The notes under the pieces are model-generated. The model was not told where the DNA came from. It did no database searches and saw nothing but the letters and a program-made list of their open reading frames with translations. Below, piece after piece: positions 1 through 8,725 of a DNA stretch of 64,000 bases. The translations under genes were made by a program, and so were the position numbers. Origin of the DNA: PALSA-129 sp963842505 (GTDB lineage Bacteria > Acidobacteriota > Terriglobia > Bryobacterales > Bryobacteraceae); assembly GCA_963842505.1 (NCBI GenBank), contig CAWJGZ010000004.1, forward strand, positions 1,426,001 through 1,490,000, in the 5' to 3' direction. The stretch's first letter is position 1; the number at the start of each line of letters is the position of its first letter.

Positions 1-14
1 GCTCCACGGGCGCT

Positions 15-737
15 CTATTGGCGGGATTCCAGAGCGACGGCGCGGGGGAAAAGGATGTTGTTCTCCAGGTGGATGTGCTGATGAAGGTCGCGCTCCATGC
101 GCTCGAGCTCGAAATAGAACGCCCGGAACGTGTTGCAGGCGTCTTCCGGCGGGGTGTAGCCGGCGGTAAGCTGGCGCATGCTGCCCAGAGCCTGACCGGC
201 GGAATCGTGCTCGGCCACCATCACGCGGATGGGGTTTTGGACCGATCCGCAATGGAATTGGCGGGCTTGCGGGTTACCTCCTTCCAGGGAGCGGATCAGC
301 GGGAACAGGATCATCTCTTCCTTCATGAGGTGATTTTCCAGTTCCGCCTTCATTGCCCGGAAGGTTTCGGCCAGAGGCAGGAGCACGGCGCCGTGGCGCG
401 CGGAATGTTTGGCCAGGATCTTCTCCAGCATGGCATCCATGCGGGGGAGTTGGGTCTTCATGTAGACGTGGTGGGCGTCGATGATATGGTCGATTAGCAG
501 GCTCAGCGGGGTGGATTGCCAGTCGGGCTGAGGCGCCGCGCCAGGACCCGGGTCAGCCTGGCGTTCGATCTCAGCCAGCACGACGGCGGGATCGAGGCCG
601 CGAGTGAGGCAAACCTGGTCGAACGCCTGGCCGCCACCGCAACAATAATCGATGCCGAACTGTTCGAATACTCGTGCGGATGCAGGCATCCGCGCGGCCA
701 GTTGGCCGACCGTGGTTTCCGGTGAAAGTGATCTCAT
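15..737 (-). CDS. RIC/YtfE-type hemerythrin-domain iron-sulfur repair protein
   Basis: Predicted cytoplasmic di-iron protein of the RIC (YtfE/ScdA) family, which helps repair iron-sulfur clusters damaged by nitric oxide or oxidants. The N-terminal DUF542 segment carries the family Cys pair (C32-C33 in FGIDYCCGGG), and the rest is a hemerythrin-like four-helix domain with His/Glu ligands (HIIDAHH, HLMKEE, HQHIHLENN). A longer frame opens with TTG at 890, but the DUF542 core starts at the ATG at 737, giving 240 residues, the usual family length. No good ribosome-binding site is visible for either start. It is transcribed away from the TPR gene. Family assignment is firm; the repair role is inferred from the family. 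Confidence 0.88.
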   Translation of the reverse strand: MRSLSPETTVGQLAARMPASARVFEQFGIDYCCGGGQAFDQVCLTRGLDPAVVLAEIERQADPGPGAAPQPDWQSTPLSLLIDHIIDAHHVYMKTQLPRMDAMLEKILAKHSARHGAVLLPLAETFRAMKAELENHLMKEEMILFPLIRSLEGGNPQARQFHCGSVQNPIRVMVAEHDSAGQALGSMRQLTAGYTPPEDACNTFRAFYFELERMERDLHQHIHLENNILFPRAVALESRQ

Positions 738-771
738 AGGTTGAGTTTGGCGCCAAGCGGAAGGAATGTCG

Positions 772-785
772 GTGACCGGAGTCAC
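772..785. promoter_or_regulatory. Small palindrome upstream of the RIC gene
   Basis: GTGAC-CGGA-GTCAC is a perfect 5-bp inverted repeat about 35 bp upstream of the RIC start, in the roughly 200-bp divergent spacer shared with the TPR gene. It could be an operator for a redox or NO-sensing regulator, but it is short and GC-rich and may be chance. Confidence 0.25.
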
Positions 786-941
786 GGGGTCAGGGGTGCT
801 GCGCGCATGTCCGGCGGCGCACTCGCATTGACGTGCCGGTACTGCTATAACATGAGAATGCGCCGGTTTGTGCGCGGACGGGTGGCGCAAAGAACCGTGC
901 TGGCTTAGAGTGGAATAGAACTAGGTAGTGTGAGGAATCCC

Positions 942-3320
942 ATGCGCTCCATACGTGCAATCGTGATCGTTGTACTGTCTTTGATGGCCTTGGCCTCATG
1001 CAGTCGCGACCCCAACTCCGCTAAGAAACACTATATCGAGAGCGGCGACAAATACTATGCAAAAGGCCGCTACAAGGAAGCGGCCATTCAGTATACGAAC
1101 GCCGTAAAAATCGATCAGCGATTCGGACCCGCGCACTACAAGCTGGCGCTGGCGGACCTGAAGTTAAAGCCGCGCCCGAACCTGGGGGCAGCGCTGAAGT
1201 CTTTGCGCCGCGCGGTGGAGTTGCTCAAGGATAACCAGGCGTACCAGGCAGAGTACCTGGATTCGATGGTCAAGCTCTCCGAGATTTACCTGGTCTTTCT
1301 GCCAGACCAGCAGTCGCTGGAAGAGGTGGACGGCTACTGCAACATCCTTTTGAAGCGGGATCCAAAATCGTTCGAAGGCCACCGGCTGCGGGGCGAATTG
1401 GATTTTGTGCGGGCTGGCCAGGCGTTTAAGGTCGCCAACAAGGATGAAGCCATGAAGCTGGTGGGCGACGCCTTGAACGAATTTACCCAGGCCGATGCCA
1501 CCAAGCCGAATGACCAGAACGTGGCCCTGGAACTGGCACGCGCGCTGGCCGCGGAGAATAAATTCCCGGAAGCCGAGCAGGAGTTCAAGAAAGCGATCAC
1601 GCTGGATAAGACCAAGCCGCAGCCGTATGGCGAGCTGTACAAGCTGTACATGATGCAGGGGAAGCCGGCGGATGGCGAACAGGTGCTCAAGCTGGCCATT
1701 CAAAACAATCCGAAGCAGTTCAATTACCTGGAAATGCTGGCTTACCACTATGGCCAGCAGAACCGCCGCGAAGATATGGTCAACGTTTTGCAGCAGATCA
1801 AGTCGCACGCCAACGAATGGGACCAGGCCTATGTGAAGGTGGGAGATTTCTATATGGTCTTGGGCGACGGCGATTCGGCGCTGAAGGAATACCGCGACGG
1901 AATGGCCAAAGATCCCAAGCAGAAGAAGACGTACCAGAAGCGCATCGTCGAAGTGCTGATGCGGCAGGGGAAACGAACCGAAGCGGCCGAGATCAACAGT
2001 CAGATTCTCAAAGCCGATCCGGAAGACAACGATGCGCGCGGCCTGGCGGCGACGCTGCTGCTGGACCGGGGCGACATTGCCAAGGCGCTGGCGGAATTGC
2101 AGGCGGTAGTGACGCGGGCGCCCGATAATCCGGTGGCGCACTATAATCTGGGCCGGGCGCACGTGGCGCGGGGCGAATGGGCGCAGGCCAAGCAACAGTT
2201 TCAGAAGGCCATCGAGTTGAGGCCGGATTACATTCTGGCGCGCATCACGCTGGCGCAACTGGAAATCAGCCGGGGTGAATACGAAGCGGCGCTGAAAGGC
2301 GCCCAGGAGATCATCGAGAAGTTCGATCGCAATAACCTGAACGCGCGCCTGATTGAATCCGCGGCGCTGGCCGGCCAGAAGAAGTACGGGGATTCCAAGA
2401 CGCTGTTGAACGCCATGGTGAAAGCCAACCCCAGTTCTCCGGAGATTCACTATCAACTGGGAATGGTGGCTTTGGCGGAGAGCCGCTACAAGGATGCCGA
2501 GGAATCTTTCAAGCGGGCTTACGAGCTGAATCCGGCCAATTCCCGCGGACTCATGGGGATGGTGGAAACGGACATGGCGCAGAACAAGACCGACGCGGCG
2601 CTGCAACTGTTGCTGGCCGAATCCAAGAAAGCCCCCAATCGCATGGACCTGCTGGTGGGCCTGGGCAACACTGCCGTGCGCGCGGGCCGGTATGACGAGG
2701 CGATCGGCTACTTCCAGCGGGTTTTGGACGGCATGGACAAGAACTCCAACGCGCGGGGCGAGATCTATCTGCGAATCGGCGAGACGTATCGCCGCAAAGG
2801 AGACGAAAACAACGCCATTGCCGCGCTGCAAAACGCACGCGCGACGATGCCCGACAACGAGGTAGTATTGAACGCCCTGGCGCTGGTGCTGGATCAAGCC
2901 GGCCGCCGCAAAGACGCCCGGCCGGTCTACGAGACCATCATCCGGATGGACCCCAACAACGCCGTGGCGCTGAACAACCTGGCGTATCTGATGGTGGAAA
3001 CCGGATTGGATGCCGACGTGGCGCTTTCCTATGCCCAGAGGGCCAAGCAACTGCTGCCCGACATGCCGGAGGTTTCCGATACGCTCGGCTGGATTTACCT
3101 GAAGAAAGGGCAAGGCGATTTCGCCGTGACCACATTTCAGGAGCTGGTTGCCAAAGCCCCGGGTCACTCGACCTTCCACTACCACCTGGCCATGGCGTAC
3201 AAGCAGAAGGGCGACAAAGGGAAGGCCATTGCGGAGCTGCATGAAGCCCTCAAGTACAACCCGAGCGGAGAGGAACACCAGAAGATCATGGAAATGCTGG
3301 GCCAGTTGGGATCAGCGTAG
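942..3320 (+). CDS. TPR-repeat lipoprotein
   Basis: A 792-residue lipoprotein made almost wholly of tetratricopeptide repeats. The start at 942 follows TGAGGA with 5-nt spacing; the in-frame GTG at 930 is less likely. Residues 1-20 form a signal peptide ending in a lipobox (LASC), so it should be lipidated and membrane anchored. Many 34-residue TPR units follow (for example AHYNLGRAHVARGEWAQAKQ), ending at the last residues. It resembles the large TPR lipoproteins found beside exopolysaccharide/exosortase (PrsT-like) loci, but no such genes are nearby. Its partner is unknown; TPR arrays are protein-interaction scaffolds. Its 3' end converges with the VWA gene, 11 bp apart. Confidence 0.85.
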   Translation: MRSIRAIVIVVLSLMALASCSRDPNSAKKHYIESGDKYYAKGRYKEAAIQYTNAVKIDQRFGPAHYKLALADLKLKPRPNLGAALKSLRRAVELLKDNQAYQAEYLDSMVKLSEIYLVFLPDQQSLEEVDGYCNILLKRDPKSFEGHRLRGELDFVRAGQAFKVANKDEAMKLVGDALNEFTQADATKPNDQNVALELARALAAENKFPEAEQEFKKAITLDKTKPQPYGELYKLYMMQGKPADGEQVLKLAIQNNPKQFNYLEMLAYHYGQQNRREDMVNVLQQIKSHANEWDQAYVKVGDFYMVLGDGDSALKEYRDGMAKDPKQKKTYQKRIVEVLMRQGKRTEAAEINSQILKADPEDNDARGLAATLLLDRGDIAKALAELQAVVTRAPDNPVAHYNLGRAHVARGEWAQAKQQFQKAIELRPDYILARITLAQLEISRGEYEAALKGAQEIIEKFDRNNLNARLIESAALAGQKKYGDSKTLLNAMVKANPSSPEIHYQLGMVALAESRYKDAEESFKRAYELNPANSRGLMGMVETDMAQNKTDAALQLLLAESKKAPNRMDLLVGLGNTAVRAGRYDEAIGYFQRVLDGMDKNSNARGEIYLRIGETYRRKGDENNAIAALQNARATMPDNEVVLNALALVLDQAGRRKDARPVYETIIRMDPNNAVALNNLAYLMVETGLDADVALSYAQRAKQLLPDMPEVSDTLGWIYLKKGQGDFAVTTFQELVAKAPGHSTFHYHLAMAYKQKGDKGKAIAELHEALKYNPSGEEHQKIMEMLGQLGSA

Positions 3321-3331
3321 ACCGGGGCGAG

Positions 3332-4315
3332 TCACAGGATGCGCGTCGGCCGGTAACCGGGGCGGTATTTCAGACGAAGCTTCTTTCCCGGGTCGCTGAC
3401 GATCTCCACCAACAGCTTGCGGAAGCCCTCGTTGGGGTTGGTGGCCGGGTAGTACGTGACGGTATAGGCGTTGCTCATTTCCTCGCGGACGTCGTCCAGA
3501 GCTTCCACCTGTTTCTGCCAGGTGCGGGCCCAGAAGGCCTTGCCTCCGGTCTGCTGCGCCATGCGGCGGAATACGGCGCTGGAAATGGGATCTTTATTCA
3601 CTTCGCTGGTGGAGATGACGTAGATGGGGATACCTTCGTCTTCGGCCACCGCGCGGACGTCATCGGGCGCCACCATGCTGGCGTTATCGGGGCCGTTCGA
3701 GAAAACGATCACCACCTTGCGTCCTGGCACTTTGGCGGCATCGCGCAAGGTCAGCAACAGGGCGTTATAGAGCGCGGTATCGTCGCCGGCCACGGAGTTG
3801 CGCAGGCCGTCGATGGCGGCGCTTTTCTCCCGCGTCAGGCTGGCGGCGCGCGAAAGGTTGCGGCTGAAGGTGTAGACGGCTACGGAATCGGCGCCGTCCA
3901 GGCCGCGCACAAACTCGGCGATGGCGTCTTCGGCGTAGACGAAGCTCCGATACATGAAGTTGCTGGTATCGAAGAGCACGAAGACGTTGGTGCCCACGAA
4001 CGCATCGGGGTGTTCCAGGCCGGGCAGTACCTCCTGGCGCGCTTCCAGCAGGGGACGGGTAGTGCCATCCTGGGCCACCGCCAATGGCGTGCCGGCGCCC
4101 TCCGCGAAGGTCGAGATGCGCTGCAGAATGCCGTCCTCATAGATGCGGAAATCGCCTGGCTTGAGGCCTTTGATGTAGTGATTCTTGCTGTCGGTCACCT
4201 GGAAGCTCAGAACCACCATGTCCACCTTGACCTTGAAGATGGGCCGCTGGCTCTGGGCATGCAGAAGAACGCCGCCAGTCGTCATTCCGAGGAATCCACG
4301 TCGCGAGATAGTCAT
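3332..4315 (-). CDS. VWFA-related (acidobacterial type) secreted protein
   Basis: A 327-residue VWFA-related protein of the kind expanded in Acidobacteriota. The N-terminus MTISRRGFLGMTTGG is a Tat-type signal, so export after folding is likely. A beta-strand-rich start (VDMVVLSFQVTDSKNHYIKG) precedes the VWA fold. The metal-site motif is degenerate: DTSNF in place of DxSxS. The start follows TAGGGAACG. It begins 6 bp after the stop of the 1134-residue gene upstream, so the two are probably one transcript. The cellular role of this family is unknown; VWA domains usually bind proteins. Confidence 0.85.
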   Translation of the reverse strand: MTISRRGFLGMTTGGVLLHAQSQRPIFKVKVDMVVLSFQVTDSKNHYIKGLKPGDFRIYEDGILQRISTFAEGAGTPLAVAQDGTTRPLLEARQEVLPGLEHPDAFVGTNVFVLFDTSNFMYRSFVYAEDAIAEFVRGLDGADSVAVYTFSRNLSRAASLTREKSAAIDGLRNSVAGDDTALYNALLLTLRDAAKVPGRKVVIVFSNGPDNASMVAPDDVRAVAEDEGIPIYVISTSEVNKDPISSAVFRRMAQQTGGKAFWARTWQKQVEALDDVREEMSNAYTVTYYPATNPNEGFRKLLVEIVSDPGKKLRLKYRPGYRPTRIL

Positions 4316-4321
4316 CGTTCC

Positions 4322-7300
4322 CTACCGGTTTAGTAATTCCTGAAGTCCAGTTTTCGGTTCACCGTTGGCGCCCGCGCGGGCGTGTGCGCGGACGTCTTCG
4401 CCGACACGCCGCAGAGATTTCAGCACGGCCGGCCAATCCTCCAGATGGGAGGCGAAAATCTCTTCCACCAGTTTTTGGGTCCATTCGGGAATCCGCACAT
4501 TGAGCTGCGATGGCGGCAGGCTGAGCTCATCGGCCAGGGCCGCCCAATAGAGTGTGTTGGATTCCCAGCTCTCCGCCATAATGCGGCTGGAGTAACCCAT
4601 CAGCGTGGGAAATGTGCGCAGGTTGAGCAACTCCGGCTGGTAGGAATTGGCCAGCGTCGGCTTGGGTGTGCCAAAAGCCCGGGAGATGGCGGCGTAGTTG
4701 ATTTCCTGCGGCGAGGCTTCGGCCAGCCGGCGGAGTTCGGCCAGCAGGCAGGAAGCATCGCCGGTGCGGCGCGATGCCAGCTCGCGGGCCACTCCGAAGA
4801 GTTCGGAGGGAGTCACGCGATTGACGGCTTCCTCACCGTTGCCTTGCGCGAGAAGCTCCGCGACGGCGTTGGTGCGCGCGGGCGCGGCGACTTGGGAGAG
4901 CGCTTGGGCCACCTGATTGCGAGTTTCTTCATCGAGCGCCGCTTCCCCGAACAACTCACGTCCATAGCGCAGATGCAGGCCCACCCAATGCAACTGGGAA
5001 GGTGTGACGGTCCACCACCGGGCGGTCTTGGCGCTGAGGATCATCTGGGGAACCAGGTCTCCCCAGATGAGCGCCTGCGTATGGACGGGGACGAGAAAGT
5101 TCTGTTCCGCTTCCGCCAGGGAATAGGGCAACGCGGAGAGCGACCCCACCAGGCGGCCGCCGCCGTTGGACGGCCATCCGGTTCCGAACATTTCCGTGGT
5201 GCGCCAGGTGGCGGGCGTAGCCGGCATTCCCAGGAAATCGTGGCTGCGCACAAAAAGCGGGTTGGTGTAAAGGATCTGCGCCCCGGGCGGCGCGTAGTAA
5301 GCATAGTTGAAGGCCAGCAACGTGTCGCGCAGCAGGGGGGCGAGTTGCGCGCGGATCTCTTTCAACTTCTCGCCGTCGGCGCCGGCGCGTTCCACCGCCG
5401 CGCGCAGGTTGAGCTTGCGCTCGGCGTCGATGTGGCGATCGGTCCAATAGCCGTAGCCCATGGCGTTTTGTTCAGTGGCGGTCAAAGGGGGGCGCGGCAG
5501 GGGAATATCGTTGATGCGGCTGGCAAGCTTGGCCACCAGGGTGATATTGAGCTTGGCGCCTTTGGAAACGCTCTCCAGATTGTCGGCGAAATCGAAAAGC
5601 GTCTCGAGCGGAATCACGCGCTGCGATTCCAGGATGCGCGTCATATCCTGCGCCATTTCTTCGCGCGCGTCGGCGCCGGCGGTCTCCGGTCCGGAGAGCA
5701 GCCCGACCAGGCGCGCCTGGGTCGCTGGGGCGGTCGATCCGGAGGCGGCGGCCAGCAGTTTCTGGACGGCGGTGCGTCCCGCATCGAACAGCTCGCGATT
5801 GCTGTGCAACTGGGCGAACGGGCTCACCATGGCGGCAAGGGTCTCATCGGCCTGCGCTTCCGGAATGGTCTGCTGCCGGACCAGAATCTGCCACAAACCG
5901 GTCAACGACTGAAAGGCGCCGGCGACATCCGCCTTGAAGGCCTGGTCGTGCATGTGCGCGATGGTTTCCGCGGTATCGAGAAACTGGACGATGGAGTGAT
6001 CGCTCAAGCTGCGGGATTCGGCGAACAACGTGAACTGCGAGCCGTATTCGTGGTAGGCGCGGGCCAGTCTGTCCACGGTGGCGGCTTCGAGCGGCTTGCC
6101 GCGGCCGCGATCCAGGTCGGTGATGGCCATAAAGATTTTCAGGGGTTCGTTCTCGACGCTCTTGCGGCACAGCGCGAAGAGCGCTTCCATCACATCGTCG
6201 GGTTCTTTCCAGGTGGTCGCCAGGCGCGTCAGCTTGCCGTCATACTTCCCCTGCGGATGGTTGATGAAGAGGGTTTTCCAGACCTCCAGGTTGCCCGGGA
6301 TATGCGGTCTGCCGTCGGCATCCATCTGCAGGCGCGTGGTAAGCAACATCATGTCGGTGTTGGAGCGGAAGACCGGCCGAGCCGGCCCGGGGCTGGTGAC
6401 GCGGCCGCGCACCGCGGCGTAGAAGCGCTTCATGTGAGGCGGGTCAGTGAGGTAATCCTGCACCGGTCCGTGAATCCGCGCCAAGGCGTCGTAGAGGCTG
6501 GCCAGCCAGCCGTCGTCTTTAGCCAGCAGCTTGTCGAAGAAATCAGCGCCCTTGTCGGGGGAGGCGCCGGTCAACTCGGCCCAGGCCGAAGCCGACCGCG
6601 AGCCGCCCGGCACCACCGCCTTGCCATTGCGGATTTCAAACATTCCGCCAAAGAAATCGAGCACGTGAGAATAAGCTTTGAGACGCGTGTAGGAAACGGC
6701 CCTACGAAGATCTTCGGCGGTGGCGCGGTCCAGTTTGGACAAGCCCAGATACAGGCGGCACAGCGCCGGATCCGCGATGAGCGATTCCAGGAAATCGCCG
6801 GGCGTTTTGTCCTTGGCCTCGCCGAACCAGTATTGCGTACCGAACAGCACCGGCACCATGGTGGGGCGGAAATCGTAATGGAAGGGACGGTTGGTGCGCA
6901 AGGCCTGCTCAAGCTGGTTGATGGGGAAGCCGGAATCGGTGGCCAGGAAGGCCCGCGCCGCGTTGACGGTTTCCAGCACCACTTCGGCTCCGCAACCGCC
7001 GCGCATGCGGAACCCCAGGATGCGTAACAGGTCCGCCGCCGTGGGTGAATCGCAGTTCTCGATCTTGATTGTCCCGGTGTCGCCGGCCAGCTTTTCGAGC
7101 TCACCCGCCTGTGAGATGTAGCGGTGCACCAGCTTCAGGTATTCGGTTTGTTCCAGGGCCTCGTTGCTGTGTGACGCCTGGTAGCCGTTGGTCACCACGT
7201 TGCGGGCGAGCGCCGGCAGAATGTCGTCGGGGCCGGCGTCCGGTGAAATAGCGGCCATCCGGGCGAAGGAGCGCAGCGGTCCTGGAATCGGCGCGGTGGC

Positions 7301-7726
7301 TCCCGCCGGTGCGTTGGCGGACGCGGGTGGAGGGGCGCTGGCCAGCGCGAGGCTTTTGCCGGTGGCTGTGCGGTAGGCCGCGGCATCGCGCGCGGCGGCC
7401 TCGCGGTCGCCCGCCAGAAGATCGAGTGCCGTCAGGCGCTGGGCGATGATTCCGGCGCGGGCCTTGTCTCCCGAACGGACCAGCGCGGCCAACAGCTTGG
7501 AATAAGCTTCGCGGCTGGCGGGGTCGCCATACTGGTCGAGGAACTCAGCGTACGCGTTCAGCGCGGGAATGCTGTTGGGCTGGGCTTCGACGGCTTGCGC
7601 CAGAGCGGCTCGCGTGCCGGCCATTTCGCCGGCCGCCTCTATTTCACGAGCCTGATTCTGGACCCCGTTCAGGGCTGCCGGCGCCAGGGCCAGCCCGAAT
7701 ATTGCCAAGACCGTAAAACAGTTCAT
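4322..7726 (-). CDS. Large secreted protein of unknown function
   Basis: A 1134-residue protein that I do not recognise. The start at 7726 (MNCFTVLAIFGLALAPAAL) has GGAGGG about 6 nt upstream and gives a clean signal peptide; an in-frame ATG at 7753 only adds nine polar residues. After the signal comes a short helical, TPR-like region, then a Pro/Ala-rich linker (mature residues around 120-145), then a long mainly helical remainder with scattered aromatic motifs and no catalytic signature I can name. It is the first gene of a likely two-gene unit with the VWA protein, so a surface or periplasmic assembly with that protein is possible. Confidence 0.75.
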   Translation of the reverse strand: MNCFTVLAIFGLALAPAALNGVQNQAREIEAAGEMAGTRAALAQAVEAQPNSIPALNAYAEFLDQYGDPASREAYSKLLAALVRSGDKARAGIIAQRLTALDLLAGDREAAARDAAAYRTATGKSLALASAPPPASANAPAGATAPIPGPLRSFARMAAISPDAGPDDILPALARNVVTNGYQASHSNEALEQTEYLKLVHRYISQAGELEKLAGDTGTIKIENCDSPTAADLLRILGFRMRGGCGAEVVLETVNAARAFLATDSGFPINQLEQALRTNRPFHYDFRPTMVPVLFGTQYWFGEAKDKTPGDFLESLIADPALCRLYLGLSKLDRATAEDLRRAVSYTRLKAYSHVLDFFGGMFEIRNGKAVVPGGSRSASAWAELTGASPDKGADFFDKLLAKDDGWLASLYDALARIHGPVQDYLTDPPHMKRFYAAVRGRVTSPGPARPVFRSNTDMMLLTTRLQMDADGRPHIPGNLEVWKTLFINHPQGKYDGKLTRLATTWKEPDDVMEALFALCRKSVENEPLKIFMAITDLDRGRGKPLEAATVDRLARAYHEYGSQFTLFAESRSLSDHSIVQFLDTAETIAHMHDQAFKADVAGAFQSLTGLWQILVRQQTIPEAQADETLAAMVSPFAQLHSNRELFDAGRTAVQKLLAAASGSTAPATQARLVGLLSGPETAGADAREEMAQDMTRILESQRVIPLETLFDFADNLESVSKGAKLNITLVAKLASRINDIPLPRPPLTATEQNAMGYGYWTDRHIDAERKLNLRAAVERAGADGEKLKEIRAQLAPLLRDTLLAFNYAYYAPPGAQILYTNPLFVRSHDFLGMPATPATWRTTEMFGTGWPSNGGGRLVGSLSALPYSLAEAEQNFLVPVHTQALIWGDLVPQMILSAKTARWWTVTPSQLHWVGLHLRYGRELFGEAALDEETRNQVAQALSQVAAPARTNAVAELLAQGNGEEAVNRVTPSELFGVARELASRRTGDASCLLAELRRLAEASPQEINYAAISRAFGTPKPTLANSYQPELLNLRTFPTLMGYSSRIMAESWESNTLYWAALADELSLPPSQLNVRIPEWTQKLVEEIFASHLEDWPAVLKSLRRVGEDVRAHARAGANGEPKTGLQELLNR

Positions 7727-7878
7727 GCCGGCCCTCCGTTGCTGTTGAATCACTCTACCACGAGCGGGTGTGGTTTGGCGATTCTAAACCAATCAAAAGA
7801 CGCGCCGCAAGTATGCGTTTGTTAAAAGGTGAAAACCGGCCGCGGAAGTGCCGCCGTCCGGCAGCCGATCCGCCCTTC

Positions 7879-8583
7879 TCATTCGCCAGGCAAATGAAAC
7901 GCTACACGCCGCTCGCGGTTTAACTGCTGGCTGAGGGAACGGTCCACCTGATCGAGCGGGGCCTGCTTTTCCTGGTGCTGCAACGTCACGTAATGCAAGG
8001 TCTTTCCGTCCACCCAGTACGCGGAGGCGGCGTAGATGGTATGGTCTTTCATCGCCACCAGGTAGATGGGTGAGGCGTCCGAATTTTCCGCCGGCTTCAC
8101 TTCCTGGCCATATTGATCGTAGGTATGGCCGGAAGCAGGTACGACATTTGTGTTGACAGGAACGGGAACCGCATCCGGGGCTGGCGCCGGCTGCTGCGCA
8201 TAGACCACCGTCACGTTTGGGGACGCCGGATAACTGTAATCGGAAGCCGGGTAGCCATAATCGGAAATGTACGGATACGCGCCGATGTAGGGCGAGTAAC
8301 CGTAGTAGCCGGGATAATAGTAGCCGCTTCCGTACCAGGGATAACCGTAAAGATAGGGAGAGTAGTAGCCGCGGAATCCGCCCGTCAATCCACCGCGGAA
8401 ACCACTGCCTACAAACCCGCCGCCGCCGTGAAATCCGCCGCCGACGAATCCGCCACCATGGAAGCCACCACCCACGGATCCGCCGCCATGAAACCCGCCT
8501 CCTCCGCGAGCCCCGCCGCCGCGTTGCGCCATTGCGCCATTGGCCAGCAGGCAACACAGACCGACTTGCAGAAGAACCCTCAT
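7879..8583 (-). CDS. Gly/Tyr-rich secreted protein
   Basis: A 234-residue exported protein. The chosen start (8583, MRVLLQVGLCCLLANGAMAQ) gives a signal peptide and follows AGGCAGGTGG; the in-frame ATG further upstream would add a polar leader. The middle is low complexity: GGGFHGGG units, then a Tyr/Gly/Pro-rich tract (YYPGYYGYSPY). The C-terminal 60 residues form a conserved-looking small domain (IYLVAMKDHTIYAASAYWV ... TLHYVTLQHQ). I recall this architecture as common and unannotated in Acidobacteriota. No function can be given; a surface or matrix role is a guess from composition. Confidence 0.75.
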   Translation of the reverse strand: MRVLLQVGLCCLLANGAMAQRGGGARGGGGFHGGGSVGGGFHGGGFVGGGFHGGGGFVGSGFRGGLTGGFRGYYSPYLYGYPWYGSGYYYPGYYGYSPYIGAYPYISDYGYPASDYSYPASPNVTVVYAQQPAPAPDAVPVPVNTNVVPASGHTYDQYGQEVKPAENSDASPIYLVAMKDHTIYAASAYWVDGKTLHYVTLQHQEKQAPLDQVDRSLSQQLNRERRVAFHLPGE

Positions 8584-8634
8584 GGCCACCTGCCTTTCAC
8601 TTCGCAGCATACTCCCGCCGTTACCAGGCCGCAA

Positions 8635-8651
8635 CCGGCCATCGCGGGGAT
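8635..8651. repeat. Target-site duplication, left copy
   Basis: CCGGCCATCGCGGGGAT, identical to 10179-10195 on the other side of the insertion sequence. The base before each copy is also A, so the repeat can be read as 17 or 18 bp. Confidence 0.85.
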
Positions 8652-8666
8652 TGTCGCTAGTATGTG

Positions 8667-8703
8667 AGTTGTCCGGTCGAGTTCACACGTGATCTGTCCG
8701 CTT
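8667..8703 (+). repeat. Left bipartite terminal inverted repeat
   Basis: AGTTGTCCGGT at 8667-8677, spacer 8678-8688, GTGATCTGTCCGCTT at 8689-8703. Both blocks match the right end perfectly while the spacers differ, which suggests two separate transposase contact sites. Confidence 0.88.
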
Positions 8704-8725
8704 GAGCCGGGGCGGGTGATGCTGG

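Noticed and set aside
738..890. TTG-started extension of the RIC protein
   Set aside because: The 51 added residues are Pro/His/Ala-rich and lie upstream of the conserved DUF542 start; the shorter form has the family length.
1164..3278. Long antisense open frame (704 codons) across the TPR lipoprotein gene
   Set aside because: GC-rich, periodic coding DNA leaves the opposite strand open; the product is His/Arg/Leu-rich, without domains or a ribosome-binding site.
4382..7027. Antisense open frame (881 codons) opposite the 1134-residue protein
   Set aside because: Shadow of the real gene; composition is Gly/Arg/His-biased and lacks any signal peptide, while the minus-strand gene has a signal peptide and GGAGGG.
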